Positions 9,485 through 18,477 of a stretch of DNA of 64,000 bases are shown here, one piece after another. Every line of letters starts with the position of its first letter. Position 1 is the stretch's first letter. The notes below the pieces were generated by a model. The model did not search any database. It had not been told where the DNA came from and saw nothing but the letters and a program-made list of their open reading frames with translations. The position numbers and the translations under genes were made by a program. This stretch comes from Alistipes sp. (GTDB lineage Bacteria > Bacteroidota > Bacteroidia > Bacteroidales > Rikenellaceae). The DNA lies in assembly GCA_017623115.1 (NCBI GenBank), contig JAGAPT010000022.1, positions 1 to 64,000 on the forward strand, in the 5' to 3' direction.

Positions 9485-10243
9485 TTAGAAGGCGCGTTCG
9501 CGATTCGCTTCGTTGTCCTTCTCGCTGCGCTCCACCTCGTCGCCCTCCCAATCAAACCACGGGAACTCGCTCCGACCACCCAACCCGAAACGCAGGTAGG
9601 TAATCGGCAATCCCATTTCGAGGAAACGGCTCTCGTAGGCCGTCTTGACCGACAGCACCTCGTCGGCAAAGCCCGTACCGTAGATATCCTCGTTGCACAC
9701 CTCCATCGGCAGGGCAAAGTGCTCGGCCACAGCCTTCGTGTAGGCGTGCAGATACTTCGAATCGGTCTTCAGGTTAATGACCCCGTCGGCAGCCAACAAA
9801 CGCGCATAGCGAGCCAAAAAGAGGGGCGAGGTAAGGCGTTTGCGAGCCCGATTGGTTTTGAGTTGCGGGTCGGGGAAGGTAATCCAAATCTCGGAGACCT
9901 CACCCTCGGCAAAGAGCGAATTGATAAATTCGATGCGCGTGCGCAAGAAGCCCACATTGACCATCTCATGCTGCGTGGCATACTTTGCCCCCTTCCACAT
10001 GCGGGCTCCCTTGATGTCGATACCGATATAGTTGCGCGAGGGGTCACGCTCGGCCAGGGCGACCGTATACTCGCCCTTGCCACACCCCAACTCCAGGACA
10101 ATCGGATGGTCGTTGTGGAAGAAGTCAGCTCCCCACCGCCCCTTCAACGGGTGGTCGCAGCCAAAGATGGTATCAAATTCGGGTTGTACGAAACAAGCAA
10201 AGGTTTCGTTTTCACGGAATTTACGCAGTTTATCTTTTCCCAT
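9485..10243 (-). CDS. trmB: tRNA (guanine-N7-)-methyltransferase
   Basis: A 252-residue class I SAM-dependent methyltransferase that forms m7G46 in tRNA variable loops. The SAM-binding motif VLELGCGKGEYTVALAE (about residues 49-65) and the substrate-site motif ITFPDPQLKTNRARKRLTSP (about 119-138) are diagnostic of TrmB. Length fits the family. The gene converges on the NAGPA lipoprotein gene and is separated from it by a shared terminator. A run of nine G on the plus strand (nine C in this gene's sense) immediately follows its stop codon. It lies 12 nt downstream of gldH on the same strand, so the two probably share a transcript. Confidence 0.95.
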   Translation of the reverse strand: MGKDKLRKFRENETFACFVQPEFDTIFGCDHPLKGRWGADFFHNDHPIVLELGCGKGEYTVALAERDPSRNYIGIDIKGARMWKGAKYATQHEMVNVGFLRTRIEFINSLFAEGEVSEIWITFPDPQLKTNRARKRLTSPLFLARYARLLAADGVINLKTDSKYLHAYTKAVAEHFALPMEVCNEDIYGTGFADEVLSVKTAYESRFLEMGLPITYLRFGLGGRSEFPWFDWEGDEVERSEKDNEANRERAF

Positions 10244-10255
10244 GATGGTTCTTCT

Positions 10256-10681
10256 CTATTCGTTGGTTATCTTCACACCGACCGCCTCCACGCCCTCAAC
10301 ACCTCGTGTCGGAGTAATCTGAAAACGATAGATACCCTCCTGCCGAAGCAGTGCTTTGCGTCGATAGGGAATCTCCACAACACGCTGCAAGGAGGTGGGA
10401 GTAGGACGCGCGTGGATGACGAGCCGATGCACCTCTTCGCTACGCAGCGAGTCGGGTGTCAGGGTCGCTACACGCACCGAGAGGGTATCCTCCCGAAAGC
10501 GGTCATCGAGGCGCAGAAAGAGGCGCAATGCCTGCATCGAGGCGGTATCCCGATTCCGATACTCGACCGTAGCGGCATAACGCCATCCGGCAGGGTCGAC
10601 ATCGGTTACCACCGCCCGCTCGGGAGCCATACACCCCATCAGGGCGTACAGCAACAGGCCACACACCACACCTCGCCTCAT
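10256..10681 (-). CDS. gldH: Gliding motility lipoprotein GldH
   Basis: A 141-residue lipoprotein. The signal MRRGVVCGLLLYALMGCM ends at a lipobox cysteine. The body matches the GldH pattern of about 140-170 residues, including a central WRYAATVEYRNRDT and a C-terminal EGIYRFQITPTR strand. GldH is named from flavobacterial gliding, but many non-gliding Bacteroidetes keep a homologue. Position right after the PSP1/RicT gene is the usual neighbourhood and supports the name. The role here is unknown, probably in outer-envelope function. Confidence 0.75.
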   Translation of the reverse strand: MRRGVVCGLLLYALMGCMAPERAVVTDVDPAGWRYAATVEYRNRDTASMQALRLFLRLDDRFREDTLSVRVATLTPDSLRSEEVHRLVIHARPTPTSLQRVVEIPYRRKALLRQEGIYRFQITPTRGVEGVEAVGVKITNE

Positions 10682-10684
10682 AGG

Positions 10685-12088
10685 CTACTCGGATTGCTGA
10701 TTGGATTTGCCACCCTCCGAGCGGTTGCCTCCGTTGTGGTTGGGACGACGATGGCGGTTATTGCGATTGCGGTTGTTGCGGTTATTCGGACGTGTGGCAG
10801 CCTCCTCGCCACCCTCACGCTTCGGCTGTTCCGGTTGAACGGCTTGTGCCGACGGCTCGCCACCGGCAGCCGCCTCGCTCTTTGCGCCACCGGGCTGACT
10901 ACCCTGCTGACCTCCCTGCTGGTTACGCTCCTTACCCTTGCGGTTGTTGCGTTTGTTGCGACGCTTCGCCTTATCGAAGCGGGTGATGCTGTCCTCCTCC
11001 GAACGATAGGTCGGCTCCTCAACCACCTCGGCCATGGCATCGGCATCCTGCAACTGCTCCACCTTACGGCCGGCACGATTCGCAGCCAACACCTCCTTCA
11101 CACGAGCCACGGTCAGGGTTTGCAGATTCGACATCGTATCCTTGCTCGACGAGAAGGTCATCAGACCGGCCAGGATGTCGGTCTTCACCAAGAACCACTC
11201 GCCCTCGACGGTCTGCAACGGCTCACGCAGGCGCGGAATATCCTTGCGGGCGTCAGCATAGACATCGTATTCATACATCATGCAGCACTTGAGTTTCGAG
11301 CACTGCCCGGCCAGTTTCTGGGGATTGAGCGAGAGGTCCTGCGTGCGTGCCGCACCGGTCGTTACGCTCGAGAAGGTCGACATCCACGAGGCGCAGCACA
11401 ACTCACGGCCACAAGCACCCAGGCCACCGATACGCCCGGCCTCCTGGCGTGCTCCAATCTGCTTCATCTCGATGCGGATATGGAAACGCTCGGCAAAGAC
11501 CTTAATCAGTTCACGGAAATCGACACGTTCATCGGCGATATAGTAGAAGATCGCCTTGATCTTATCGCCCTGATACTCCACATCGCCAATCTTCATGTTC
11601 AGCCCCATATCGGCTGCAATCTGGCGAGCAGCAATCATCGTCTCGTGCTCGAGGGCAATAGCCTCCTGCCAACGCTCAATATCATAGGGTTTGGCCTTGC
11701 GATAAATCTTGCGGAACTCGCCATTCTGTGGGTTGAAGCCCGTGCGACGCATCTGCTTTTGGACCATGTCACCCGTGAGCGAGATGACACCGATATCATG
11801 CCCCGGCATCGCCTCTACGGCCACAATATCACCCCGTTTGAGTTCCAGGTTATTCACATTGCGGTAGTAGCCGCGGCGCGTATTCTTGAAGCGCACCTCG
11901 AAGATATCGGTCGGCTGTGTATCGGGGTATTCGCCAAGCCAATCGCTCTCGTGCAGCTTGAAACACCCCTCGGCAAGATAGGCCTCGGGGCCATTCTCGC
12001 CCTCGCAGAACGTACATCCGCGTCCGACTTCCGGGCGGCAACAGGTTTTCTGATTGGTGGTATCTTGTAACTGTTCAGTCTCCATCAT
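10685..12088 (-). CDS. ricT: PSP1 domain protein (RicT/YaaT family)
   Basis: A 467-residue cytoplasmic protein. The N-terminal part has cysteines (CCRPEVGRGCTFC) that may bind a metal or Fe-S cluster. The PSP1 domain at about residues 60-290 contains KAIFYYIADERVDFREL, GGLGACGRELCCASW and the SLNPQKLAGQCSKLKCCMMY signature. The last 110 residues are low-complexity and strongly basic, rich in Arg, Asn, Gly and Gln, an RNA-binding-like tail. In Bacillus the homologue works with RicA and RicF on RNase Y-dependent RNA processing; the role in Bacteroidetes is less clear. Start is ATG 12088, with a second ATG directly after it. Confidence 0.85.
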   Translation of the reverse strand: MMETEQLQDTTNQKTCCRPEVGRGCTFCEGENGPEAYLAEGCFKLHESDWLGEYPDTQPTDIFEVRFKNTRRGYYRNVNNLELKRGDIVAVEAMPGHDIGVISLTGDMVQKQMRRTGFNPQNGEFRKIYRKAKPYDIERWQEAIALEHETMIAARQIAADMGLNMKIGDVEYQGDKIKAIFYYIADERVDFRELIKVFAERFHIRIEMKQIGARQEAGRIGGLGACGRELCCASWMSTFSSVTTGAARTQDLSLNPQKLAGQCSKLKCCMMYEYDVYADARKDIPRLREPLQTVEGEWFLVKTDILAGLMTFSSSKDTMSNLQTLTVARVKEVLAANRAGRKVEQLQDADAMAEVVEEPTYRSEEDSITRFDKAKRRNKRNNRKGKERNQQGGQQGSQPGGAKSEAAAGGEPSAQAVQPEQPKREGGEEAATRPNNRNNRNRNNRHRRPNHNGGNRSEGGKSNQQSE

Positions 12089-12105
12089 GGTTGGTATATT
12101 TGGTG

Positions 12106-12113
12106 TAAAGATA
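12106..12113 (-). promoter_or_regulatory. -7 element of the ricT-gldH-trmB operon
   Basis: On the minus strand this reads TATCTTTA, one mismatch from TAnnTTTG, 18 nt upstream of the ricT start. Confidence 0.5.
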
Positions 12114-12180
12114 CGAAAATAAATTCAAAATGTAACACACAACAGGCAAAAAACCTCGGCAACTCGGGCACGTACCCGAT

Positions 12181-13533
12181 TTACCGCAGTCGAAGGATGT
12201 TACGACGGATGCGAGCCATCATCAGGAGAGCTGCAGCACCCAGACCAAACGAGTAACTCAAAAAGAATCCCGCCGGCCCCATACCGAGGGTAATGCCACA
12301 GAGATAACCCGTCGGCATGTTAATCAGCCAGTAGGCGATGAAGGCGATGGGCATGATGATTTTCACATCCTGCAACCCACGCAAAACACCCACCGAGATA
12401 TTCTGCATGCCATCCCACAACTGATAGAGGGCGACAAAGAACATCATGTCGGCCGTCAGACGAATCACCTCCTCGTTGTCGGTAAACAGGCGCGGGATAT
12501 CGTGGCGGAAGAGGATAAAGAAGAGCGATGCCAAGAGGCTCCACGCCAGCACCAGATGATAGGAGGCGTGGGTTGCCAAACGCAATTCGGCTGTGTCCCG
12601 ACGGCCATAGCAGTGGGAGATGCGAATCGTCGAGGCCGAACCAATCGACAAAATCACCATGAAGGCACAATTACCCAGCGTAATAGCAATCTGATTGGCA
12701 CTCAGTGCCACCGTACCGAGCCACCCGATCATGATACCCGTACCGACAAAGGCCGACGATTCGAGGAACATCTGTCCGGCAATCGGCAGACCGATGGAGA
12801 GCAATCGTCGCACCCGCTGCCAGGTGCAGGCCATGAGTGAAAAGCCCTTGAGGTAGGTCGAGTAGGTGCGATGCCACAAGAAATAGCCAAAGACCATCGC
12901 CGCCGAGGCTACACGCGAAAGTGTTGTCGCCAAGCCGGCACCTTCGACTCCCAACTCGGGAGCCCCAAAATGCCCAAAGATGAGCAGGTAGTTAAAGCCC
13001 ACATTCATCACATTGGCCACCACCGTAATCACCATCACCGTCTTCGTATTCCCCACCCCTTCGAGAAAGGACTTGAAGGCAAAGAAGCAGAGCATGAAGG
13101 GTACGCTGTAAGCGAGCATCTGATAGTAGGGAATGGCTCCATCCACCACCTCCGTAGGCTGCCCCATGTAGTAGAGCAGCGGTGTAATGGCATACTGCAC
13201 CAGCCCCACAACCAAGCCGAAGGTCGTATAGAAAATCACGGCACTATGCAGCAGCGAGGCGCAAGCCTGATGGTCGCCCTGCACATAGCGTTCGCCCACG
13301 AGGGGTGTCAGACCCAGTGCAATACCGATGCAGCCAATCAGCACCAGGAAGGCCATCGACGAGCCAAAGGCTACCGAGGCAAGCGGCAGGGGATCGGCCC
13401 CACCAAACTGCCCCACCATCACCGTATCAGCCAACTGCGTAAGCATCTGCCCCACCTGCGACAGCACGATGGGAATCGAAAGCTGCAGATTCAGCCGATA
13501 TTGCGCACGATAGCGACTCCAGAATTGCTTCAT
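12181..13533 (-). CDS. MATE family efflux transporter
   Basis: A 450-residue inner-membrane multidrug/toxin antiporter of the MATE family with about 12 membrane helices. Features include the opening LSIPIVLSQVGQMLTQLADT with VMVGQFG, and the internal repeat start GLPIAGQMFLESSAF near the middle. Such proteins export cationic drugs using Na+ or H+ gradients. The start was set at ATG 13533 because the longer frame begins at a TTG (13542) and adds only three residues. It lies 14 nt downstream of thiL on the same strand and is probably co-transcribed; the substrate is unknown. Confidence 0.9.
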   Translation of the reverse strand: MKQFWSRYRAQYRLNLQLSIPIVLSQVGQMLTQLADTVMVGQFGGADPLPLASVAFGSSMAFLVLIGCIGIALGLTPLVGERYVQGDHQACASLLHSAVIFYTTFGLVVGLVQYAITPLLYYMGQPTEVVDGAIPYYQMLAYSVPFMLCFFAFKSFLEGVGNTKTVMVITVVANVMNVGFNYLLIFGHFGAPELGVEGAGLATTLSRVASAAMVFGYFLWHRTYSTYLKGFSLMACTWQRVRRLLSIGLPIAGQMFLESSAFVGTGIMIGWLGTVALSANQIAITLGNCAFMVILSIGSASTIRISHCYGRRDTAELRLATHASYHLVLAWSLLASLFFILFRHDIPRLFTDNEEVIRLTADMMFFVALYQLWDGMQNISVGVLRGLQDVKIIMPIAFIAYWLINMPTGYLCGITLGMGPAGFFLSYSFGLGAAALLMMARIRRNILRLR

Positions 13534-13547
13534 GACCTCCAAGCGAA

Positions 13548-14579
13548 CTACTTTTCAGGGAACCCTTGAGCCCGCAGACGCATCTGCTGACCATCGGGCG
13601 TTACCAGATAGCAACCGGCCTCCTCGTCCGTGATGTGGCCGATGACATCCACCACACCCAGACGCATCACCTGCTCCTGCATTGAGAGGGGCACGGTAAA
13701 GAGCAGTTCATAATCCTCGCCCCCATTCAACGCTGCCATCACCGGGTCGATATGCATCTCCTCGGCCAGCTGCGAGGTTTGGCGGGCAATCGGCATGCGC
13801 TCCAGGTAGATGCGTGCGCCGCATTTCGAGCTTTTGCACAGCTGCATCAGGTCGCTCGAAAGGCCATCCGTAAGGTCAATCATGGCCGTCGGCACAATAC
13901 CCTCTTCGGCCAGCACATCGACAATATCGGTGCGCGGCCGCGGCTTGAGATACTTCTCGAGCAGGTATTCATAACCCTTAAATTGTGGCTCGGGGTGCTC
14001 GACATCGGCCAAAACGCGCTTCTCGCGCTCGAGCAGTTGCAAACCCATATAGGCGGCACCCAGGTTGCTCGTCAGGCAGATCAAGTCGTGCTTCTGCGCC
14101 CCCGAACGGCGCACAATGCGCTCCTCGGGAGCATGGCCGATGGCCGTTACGCCAATCACCAAACCGGTCATCGAGGCACGTGTATCACCACCCACGAGGT
14201 CCACTTGCTGCTCCTTGCAGGCAAAGCGGATACCCTCATAGAGGTCATCGAGTGCCTCTACGGGAATCTTCGACGAGAGGCCTAACGAGACGAGCAGTTG
14301 CGAGGGACGGGCATTCATCGCCAGCAGATCGCTCACAGCCGCTGTTACCACCTTGTATCCCAGGTGTTTCAGAGGGAAATAGGTCAAATCGAAATCGACC
14401 CCTTCGAAAAAGAGTTCGGTGCTCACCAATTCCACCTCCCCCTCGGTCGGAGCCACCACGGCCGCATCATCCCCCACGCCACAATGCGTCGAAGGTTGCT
14501 GCAACGGAAAATCCTGCGTAAGTCGCTCTATGAGTCCGAATTCGCCCAATTCGGCCACTTCGGTTCGCTTTTGTTTCAT
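13548..14579 (-). CDS. thiL: Thiamine-phosphate kinase
   Basis: A 343-residue ThiL of the AIR-synthase/PurM-like fold, which phosphorylates thiamine monophosphate to the active pyrophosphate cofactor. Diagnostic segments are GVGDDAAVV near the N-terminus, VGGDTRAS in the Mg-ATP site and DLTDGLSSDLMQL. The GGEDYELLF motif lies near the C-terminus. ATG 14579 was preferred to the in-frame TTG at 14588. A promoter element lies about 20 nt upstream and diverges from that of adk. The MATE gene follows 14 nt downstream. Confidence 0.95.
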   Translation of the reverse strand: MKQKRTEVAELGEFGLIERLTQDFPLQQPSTHCGVGDDAAVVAPTEGEVELVSTELFFEGVDFDLTYFPLKHLGYKVVTAAVSDLLAMNARPSQLLVSLGLSSKIPVEALDDLYEGIRFACKEQQVDLVGGDTRASMTGLVIGVTAIGHAPEERIVRRSGAQKHDLICLTSNLGAAYMGLQLLEREKRVLADVEHPEPQFKGYEYLLEKYLKPRPRTDIVDVLAEEGIVPTAMIDLTDGLSSDLMQLCKSSKCGARIYLERMPIARQTSQLAEEMHIDPVMAALNGGEDYELLFTVPLSMQEQVMRLGVVDVIGHITDEEAGCYLVTPDGQQMRLRAQGFPEK

Positions 14580-14598
14580 CAATTTCAAAAATTTTTTA

Positions 14599-14606
14599 CA
14601 AAATTA
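14599..14606 (-). promoter_or_regulatory. -7 element of thiL
   Basis: Minus-strand TAATTTTG, a perfect TAnnTTTG, 19 nt upstream of the thiL ATG and back-to-back with the adk promoter. Confidence 0.6.
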
Positions 14607-14639
14607 CGAAAACTTTACCATTCCTTCAAAAAAATAGTG

Positions 14640-14647
14640 TAATTTTG
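14640..14647 (+). promoter_or_regulatory. -7 element of adk
   Basis: TAATTTTG, a perfect TAnnTTTG, 30 nt upstream of the adk ATG. A weak TTTA at 14614-14617 could be the -33 element. Confidence 0.6.
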
Positions 14648-14677
14648 CCGTCGCATAAAGCAAAACAGACCATTCTT

Positions 14678-15253
14678 ATGTTGAATATTGTTCTTTTCGG
14701 CGCACCGGGATGTGGCAAGGGTACACAAGCAGCCCTGCTCAGGGAGCGTTTCGGCCTCGAGCACATCTCGACCGGCGAAGTGATTCGTGGTCACATCCGT
14801 CGTGGCACGGAGCTGGGCAAAGCCGTGCAAGCCTGCATCGAGCGAGGTGAGTTGGCTCCCGACGAGTTGGTTATCTCGATGATTGCCGACTACATTGCGA
14901 CCCACAAGGATTCGGCCGGTTGCATCTATGACGGCTTCCCCCGCACTACGGCACAAGCCGAGGCCTTCGACCGCCTGCTCGCCGAGCACGGCATGCAGGT
15001 AGACCTGATGATCCGCATCAAGGTCGAGGAGCAGGAGTTGATTCGTCGCATCTTGTTGCGCGGCAAGGATTCGGGACGCGCCGATGACGCCTCGGAGGAG
15101 GTGATCCGCCAGCGTTTGGAGGTCTATTGGGCGCAGACGGCGGTCGTAGCCGAGCACTACAAGGCGCAAAACAAATATGTCAAGGTCGACGGCGAGGGCT
15201 CGATTGAAGAGGTCTTCACACGCATCGCCACACAAATCGAACAAATTCGATAA
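14678..15253 (+). CDS. adk: Adenylate kinase
   Basis: A 191-residue adenylate kinase, the short form without the zinc/LID insertion, catalysing ATP + AMP to 2 ADP. The P-loop is GAPGCGKGTQAAL (residues 8-20). AMP-binding HISTGEVIR follows, and YDGFPRTTAQAEAFD carries the conserved Arg. Start ATG 14678 sits directly before the first beta strand and downstream of the promoter; the longer frame would begin inside the promoter. A monocistronic gene is indicated by the strong terminator immediately downstream. Confidence 0.97.
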   Translation: MLNIVLFGAPGCGKGTQAALLRERFGLEHISTGEVIRGHIRRGTELGKAVQACIERGELAPDELVISMIADYIATHKDSAGCIYDGFPRTTAQAEAFDRLLAEHGMQVDLMIRIKVEEQELIRRILLRGKDSGRADDASEEVIRQRLEVYWAQTAVVAEHYKAQNKYVKVDGEGSIEEVFTRIATQIEQIR

Positions 15254-15283
15254 CGTAACCATACATCCATCACAACCAACCCA

Positions 15284-15315
15284 AAGGGCTGCTCAACGAT
15301 GGTTGAGCAGCCCTT
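15284..15315 (+). terminator. Terminator of adk
   Basis: A 14-bp perfect stem, AAGGGCTGCTCAAC at 15284-15297 with its complement at 15302-15315, loop GATG. Confidence 0.75.
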
Positions 15316-15404
15316 CATGTTTTCACCACGGCACTTCAACCTACCAAACAGCAACCACCAACCATACTATATATAAAGAAAAAAGCGATTTTTCGCTTGG
15401 AAAT

Positions 15405-15436
15405 TTTGTTTTTTCGCGCTGATTGTGTTACCTTTG
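15405..15436 (+). promoter_or_regulatory. Promoter of the rpsF-rpsR-rplI operon
   Basis: A near-ideal Bacteroidetes promoter: TTTG at 15405-15408, 20-nt spacer, TACCTTTG at 15429-15436. The leader to rpsF is about 40 nt. Confidence 0.8.
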
Positions 15437-15481
15437 CCGTCCCGAAAAGGGAATAAACATTTTTTAACAAACAAAAACAGT

Positions 15482-15826
15482 ATGAACAATTACGAAACCG
15501 TTTTCATTGTCACGCCGGTTCTGTCTGAGGCTCAGGTGCAGGAGGTAGCTGACAAATTCCAGGGTGTTATCACCGAGAACGGCGGTCAGATCGTAAATCG
15601 TGAGAACTGGGGCTTGAAGAAGCTCGCCTATCCGATTCAGAAGAAGACCACCGGCTTCTATTTCTTGATTGAGTTCGCCGCTGAGGGCGAGATCATCAAC
15701 AAGCTGGAGACCCAGTATCGCCGCGACGAGCGCGTGATCCGTTTCTTAACTTTCAAGCAGGACAAGTTTGCCGTAGAGTATGCGGAGAAGCGTCGTGCTA
15801 AACTTGCAAACAAACAGGAGGAGTAA
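15482..15826 (+). CDS. rpsF: 30S ribosomal protein S6
   Basis: A 114-residue ribosomal protein S6, the S18 partner on the small subunit. It opens with [18 protein letters not shown] and contains the conserved [19 protein letters not shown] segment. Start ATG 15482 follows the promoter by 45 nt; the longer in-frame opening at 15425 would precede the promoter. It is the first gene of a compact three-gene operon with rpsR 3 nt downstream and rplI 19 nt after that. The same S6-S18-L9 order is common across bacteria. Confidence 0.97.
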   Translation: MNNYETVFIVTPVLSEAQVQEVADKFQGVITENGGQIVNRENWGLKKLAYPIQKKTTGFYFLIEFAAEGEIINKLETQYRRDERVIRFLTFKQDKFAVEYAEKRRAKLANKQEE

Positions 15827-15829
15827 ACT

Positions 15830-16111
15830 ATGGCACAGGAGAACAACGCAGCTCAGTCGGAGATCCGCTACCTGAACCCCGTTTCGGTAGACGTTAAGAA
15901 GAAGAAGTACTGCCGCTTCAAGAAGCTCGGCATCAAGTACGTAGACTATAAGGACGGTGAGTTCCTCAAGAAGTTCCTCAACGAGCAGGGTAAATTGCTG
16001 CCCCGCCGTCTGACGGGTACTTCGCAGAAGTATCAGAAGAAGGTTGCCCAGGCCGTGAAGCGTGCCCGCCACCTCGCCATCCTGCCCTTCGTAACCGATT
16101 GTATGAAATAA
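15830..16111 (+). CDS. rpsR: 30S ribosomal protein S18
   Basis: A 93-residue ribosomal protein S18. The basic core has [20 protein letters not shown] and the conserved [19 protein letters not shown] motif. It binds next to S6 on the 30S platform. It sits 3 nt after rpsF, so translation is probably coupled. Confidence 0.97.
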   Translation: MAQENNAAQSEIRYLNPVSVDVKKKKYCRFKKLGIKYVDYKDGEFLKKFLNEQGKLLPRRLTGTSQKYQKKVAQAVKRARHLAILPFVTDCMK

Positions 16112-16130
16112 TTAAAGAAGGAGAAGCACT

Positions 16131-16577
16131 ATGGAAGTTATTCTGATTAAAGATATGGAGAATCTGGGTTACGCCAACGATATCGTGAACGTAAAGCCCG
16201 GTTACGCTAACAACTACCTCATTCCCCAGGGTTTTGCCAAGGCTGCTACGGCTTCGGCAAAGAAGATTCTGGCCGAGAATCTGAAGCAGCGCGCTCACAA
16301 GGACGCTAAGATTCTGGCTGACGCTCAGGCCCTGGCCGAGACGATTCAGAACCTGCCCCTCACGCTGACGGCTAAGGCCGAGGAGGGCAAGCTCTTCGGT
16401 ACGATTACGGCTGCCGACCTCGCCGAGGCTCTGGCCGAGAAGGGTATCACGGTAGACCGCAAGGCTATCGCTGTCGAGGCTGTGAAGACCGTTGGTGAGT
16501 ACATCGCTACGGCGAAGTTGCACCGCGAGGTAAAGGCTGAGATTAAGTTCTCGGTAGTTGCCGCTCAGGAGGAGTAA
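16131..16577 (+). CDS. rplI: 50S ribosomal protein L9
   Basis: A 148-residue ribosomal protein L9 with the usual two-lobed layout. The N-terminal domain has VILIKDMENLGYANDIVNVK and PGYANNYLIPQGFA. A long connecting helix and a C-terminal domain with EEGKLFGTITAADLAEAL follow. It binds 23S rRNA at the L1 side. An AGGAG-like sequence (gaaggagaag) lies before the ATG, one of few SD-like sites here. Last gene of the operon, followed by a 17-bp terminator stem. Confidence 0.97.
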   Translation: MEVILIKDMENLGYANDIVNVKPGYANNYLIPQGFAKAATASAKKILAENLKQRAHKDAKILADAQALAETIQNLPLTLTAKAEEGKLFGTITAADLAEALAEKGITVDRKAIAVEAVKTVGEYIATAKLHREVKAEIKFSVVAAQEE

Positions 16578-16594
16578 TTCACACCCCCTTATAA

Positions 16595-16632
16595 ACAAAG
16601 GGTGTCCGACCAAATGGTCGGACACCCTTTGT
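16595..16632. terminator. Strong terminator after rplI
   Basis: A 17-bp perfect stem, 16595-16611 pairing with 16616-16632, loop AAAT. It can also end the converging alkaline phosphatase transcript. Confidence 0.85.
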
Positions 16633-16667
16633 TTGTGCAGTTGTAGCAGCGAAACGCTGCAACGCCC

Positions 16668-17735
16668 CTATCGCAAGCGCAGCAATGCCATCACCTGCTT
16701 GGCCAGCTCCGTGTTATCCATCATGGCAGGGAAGCGGTCGGCACCCGTACCATAGAAGAAGGCCGGAACTCGGATGGCAGTATGCGATCCGGAAGCAAAA
16801 CGATAGCGAATACCGCTCTCGGAGAGGGTAAAATCACTCTTGCCGCTCGGCAGGGCCAGACCACCCGTCTCGTGGTCGGCAGTTACGATGACCAGCGTAC
16901 CGGGGTGCGTATCGGCAAAATCCATCGCCACGGCTACCGCCTGCTCAAAGTCACGCACCTCGGCCAGTGTGCGCACCGCATCACGGCCATGGCTTGCACC
17001 ATCAATCTGCGACCCCTCGACCATCAGCAGGAACCCATCTCGCTCCTGACTCAAGAGGTTTAACGCCTGTTGTGTTGCACGAGGCAGGTAGTCGCCACGC
17101 TCCGCAGCACCGGAGAGTTTCTCCTCGCCTACAAGTGCCAGCAGCGGCATCTGCTCCACCGCCTCGGCCTCTTCCAGCGTGTGTACCACCCGATAACCGG
17201 CCTCGGTCATCTTCGCCTGGCAGGCGGCATCCATCCAACGAACTCCACCGCCCATCAGCACATCAAAACCACAGGTCATCAACTGCTCGTTGATGGCTGC
17301 ATAGGCTCCGCGGTCCGTAGTATTGGCATAGAAGGCAGCCGGCGTAGCGTGTTGCAGATGGGAGGTTACGACCAACCCCGTCGCCAATCCCTTGTCGCGT
17401 GCCAACTCCATCATCGTCGTCAACTCCTTACCCTCGGGAGTTACACCCAGCGTAGCATTATTCGCCTTTCGGCCCGTGGCCAAGGCTGTACCGGCTGCTG
17501 CCGAGTCGGTCACACGATTATTGGCCGAGCGGGTTGCGACCAACGAAACCGCTTCAGCACGCTCGAAGGCCGTCGGGCGAAACTGCTGCTCAATCTCCAT
17601 CATCGAGACATGCGCCAAGCCCATACCATCACCAATGAGCAAAATCACATTTCGCACACGTCGGTGTGCCTGCACCTCCTGTACCATTGCCACCGACAAC
17701 AGCACCAGCATAAAAAGGGAGAAAAATCGTTTCAT
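16668..17735 (-). CDS. Alkaline phosphatase, secreted
   Basis: A 355-residue periplasmic alkaline phosphatase. A Sec signal (MKRFFSLFMLVLLSVAMVQ) precedes the first metal-ligand motif VILLIGDGMG. The nucleophile serine is in TDSAAAGTALATGRKANN, and VTADHETGG supplies further Zn ligands. At about 355 residues it is shorter than E. coli PhoA, as is usual for Bacteroidetes members. It releases inorganic phosphate from phosphomonoesters. It diverges from ung; its -7 element sits only 7 nt from the ATG, which implies a leaderless or very short-leader mRNA. Confidence 0.92.
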   Translation of the reverse strand: MKRFFSLFMLVLLSVAMVQEVQAHRRVRNVILLIGDGMGLAHVSMMEIEQQFRPTAFERAEAVSLVATRSANNRVTDSAAAGTALATGRKANNATLGVTPEGKELTTMMELARDKGLATGLVVTSHLQHATPAAFYANTTDRGAYAAINEQLMTCGFDVLMGGGVRWMDAACQAKMTEAGYRVVHTLEEAEAVEQMPLLALVGEEKLSGAAERGDYLPRATQQALNLLSQERDGFLLMVEGSQIDGASHGRDAVRTLAEVRDFEQAVAVAMDFADTHPGTLVIVTADHETGGLALPSGKSDFTLSESGIRYRFASGSHTAIRVPAFFYGTGADRFPAMMDNTELAKQVMALLRLR

Positions 17736-17742
17736 AACACCA

Positions 17743-17750
17743 CAAAATTA
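17743..17750 (-). promoter_or_regulatory. -7 element of the alkaline phosphatase gene
   Basis: Minus-strand TAATTTTG, perfect consensus, 7 nt before the ATG at 17735. Confidence 0.55.
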
Positions 17751-17783
17751 GTAAAAAAAGCGGCAACCTTAACGGCTTTTTTG

Positions 17784-17791
17784 TATCTTTA
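17784..17791 (+). promoter_or_regulatory. -7 element of ung
   Basis: TATCTTTA, one mismatch from TAnnTTTG, 18 nt before the ung ATG. Confidence 0.5.
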
Positions 17792-17809
17792 CAAAAACTT
17801 TTTCTTGCT

Positions 17810-18472
17810 ATGGAGGTTAAAATTGCATCCGACTGGAAGGCTTTGTTGCAGGAGGAATTCGAGAAACCCTATTTCGAGGAGTTGATTCGTTTCGTCAAGG
17901 AGGAGTATGCCACCCGTCGCATCTATCCGCGCGGCAGCAACATCTTCCGTGCCTTCGACAAATGTCCCGTCGACAAATTGAAGGTGGTCATCATCGGCCA
18001 GGACCCCTACCACGGCCCGGGACAGGCACACGGACTCTGCTTCTCGGTGGCGGATGGCGTTCCCCATCCCCCCTCGTTGCAAAACATCTTCAAGGAGGTT
18101 GCTGCCGACATCGGCACGCCGATTCCGGCCTCGGGCAATCTCGACCGCTGGGCCGAGCAGGGCGTCCTGCTCCTCAATGCGGTGCTCACAGTGCGTGAAC
18201 ATGAGGCGGCCTCCCATGCCGGACGTGGCTGGGAACAATTCACCGATGCTGTGGTACGAGCCATCAACGAGCGCAAGCAGGGGGTGGTCTACCTGCTGTG
18301 GGGCAGTTATGCCCAGAAGAAGGGGGCCATTGCCGATCCTGCGCGCAACTGCATCCTCAAAGCGGTACACCCCTCGCCCCTCTCGGTCTATCGCGGGTTC
18401 TTTGGTTGCCGCCACTTTTCACGCGCCAACGAGTACCTCGTAGCGCAAGGTCAAACACCCATTCAATGGTAA
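17810..18472 (+). CDS. ung: Uracil-DNA glycosylase
   Basis: A 220-residue family 1 uracil-DNA glycosylase that excises uracil from DNA to start base excision repair. The water-activating loop VVIIGQDPYHGPGQAHGLCF (about residues 59-78) and the DNA-intercalation loop HPSPLSVYRGFFG (about 187-199) are intact. Length matches the family. It diverges from the alkaline phosphatase gene. The next gene's ATG follows its stop by 5 nt, so read-through transcription into the GH28 gene is likely. Confidence 0.97.
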   Translation: MEVKIASDWKALLQEEFEKPYFEELIRFVKEEYATRRIYPRGSNIFRAFDKCPVDKLKVVIIGQDPYHGPGQAHGLCFSVADGVPHPPSLQNIFKEVAADIGTPIPASGNLDRWAEQGVLLLNAVLTVREHEAASHAGRGWEQFTDAVVRAINERKQGVVYLLWGSYAQKKGAIADPARNCILKAVHPSPLSVYRGFFGCRHFSRANEYLVAQGQTPIQW

Positions 18473-18477
18473 ATACG

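Noticed and set aside
9719..12070. A 783-codon plus-strand open frame
   Set aside because: It lies antisense to trmB, gldH and ricT, which are well supported, and has no coherent domain.
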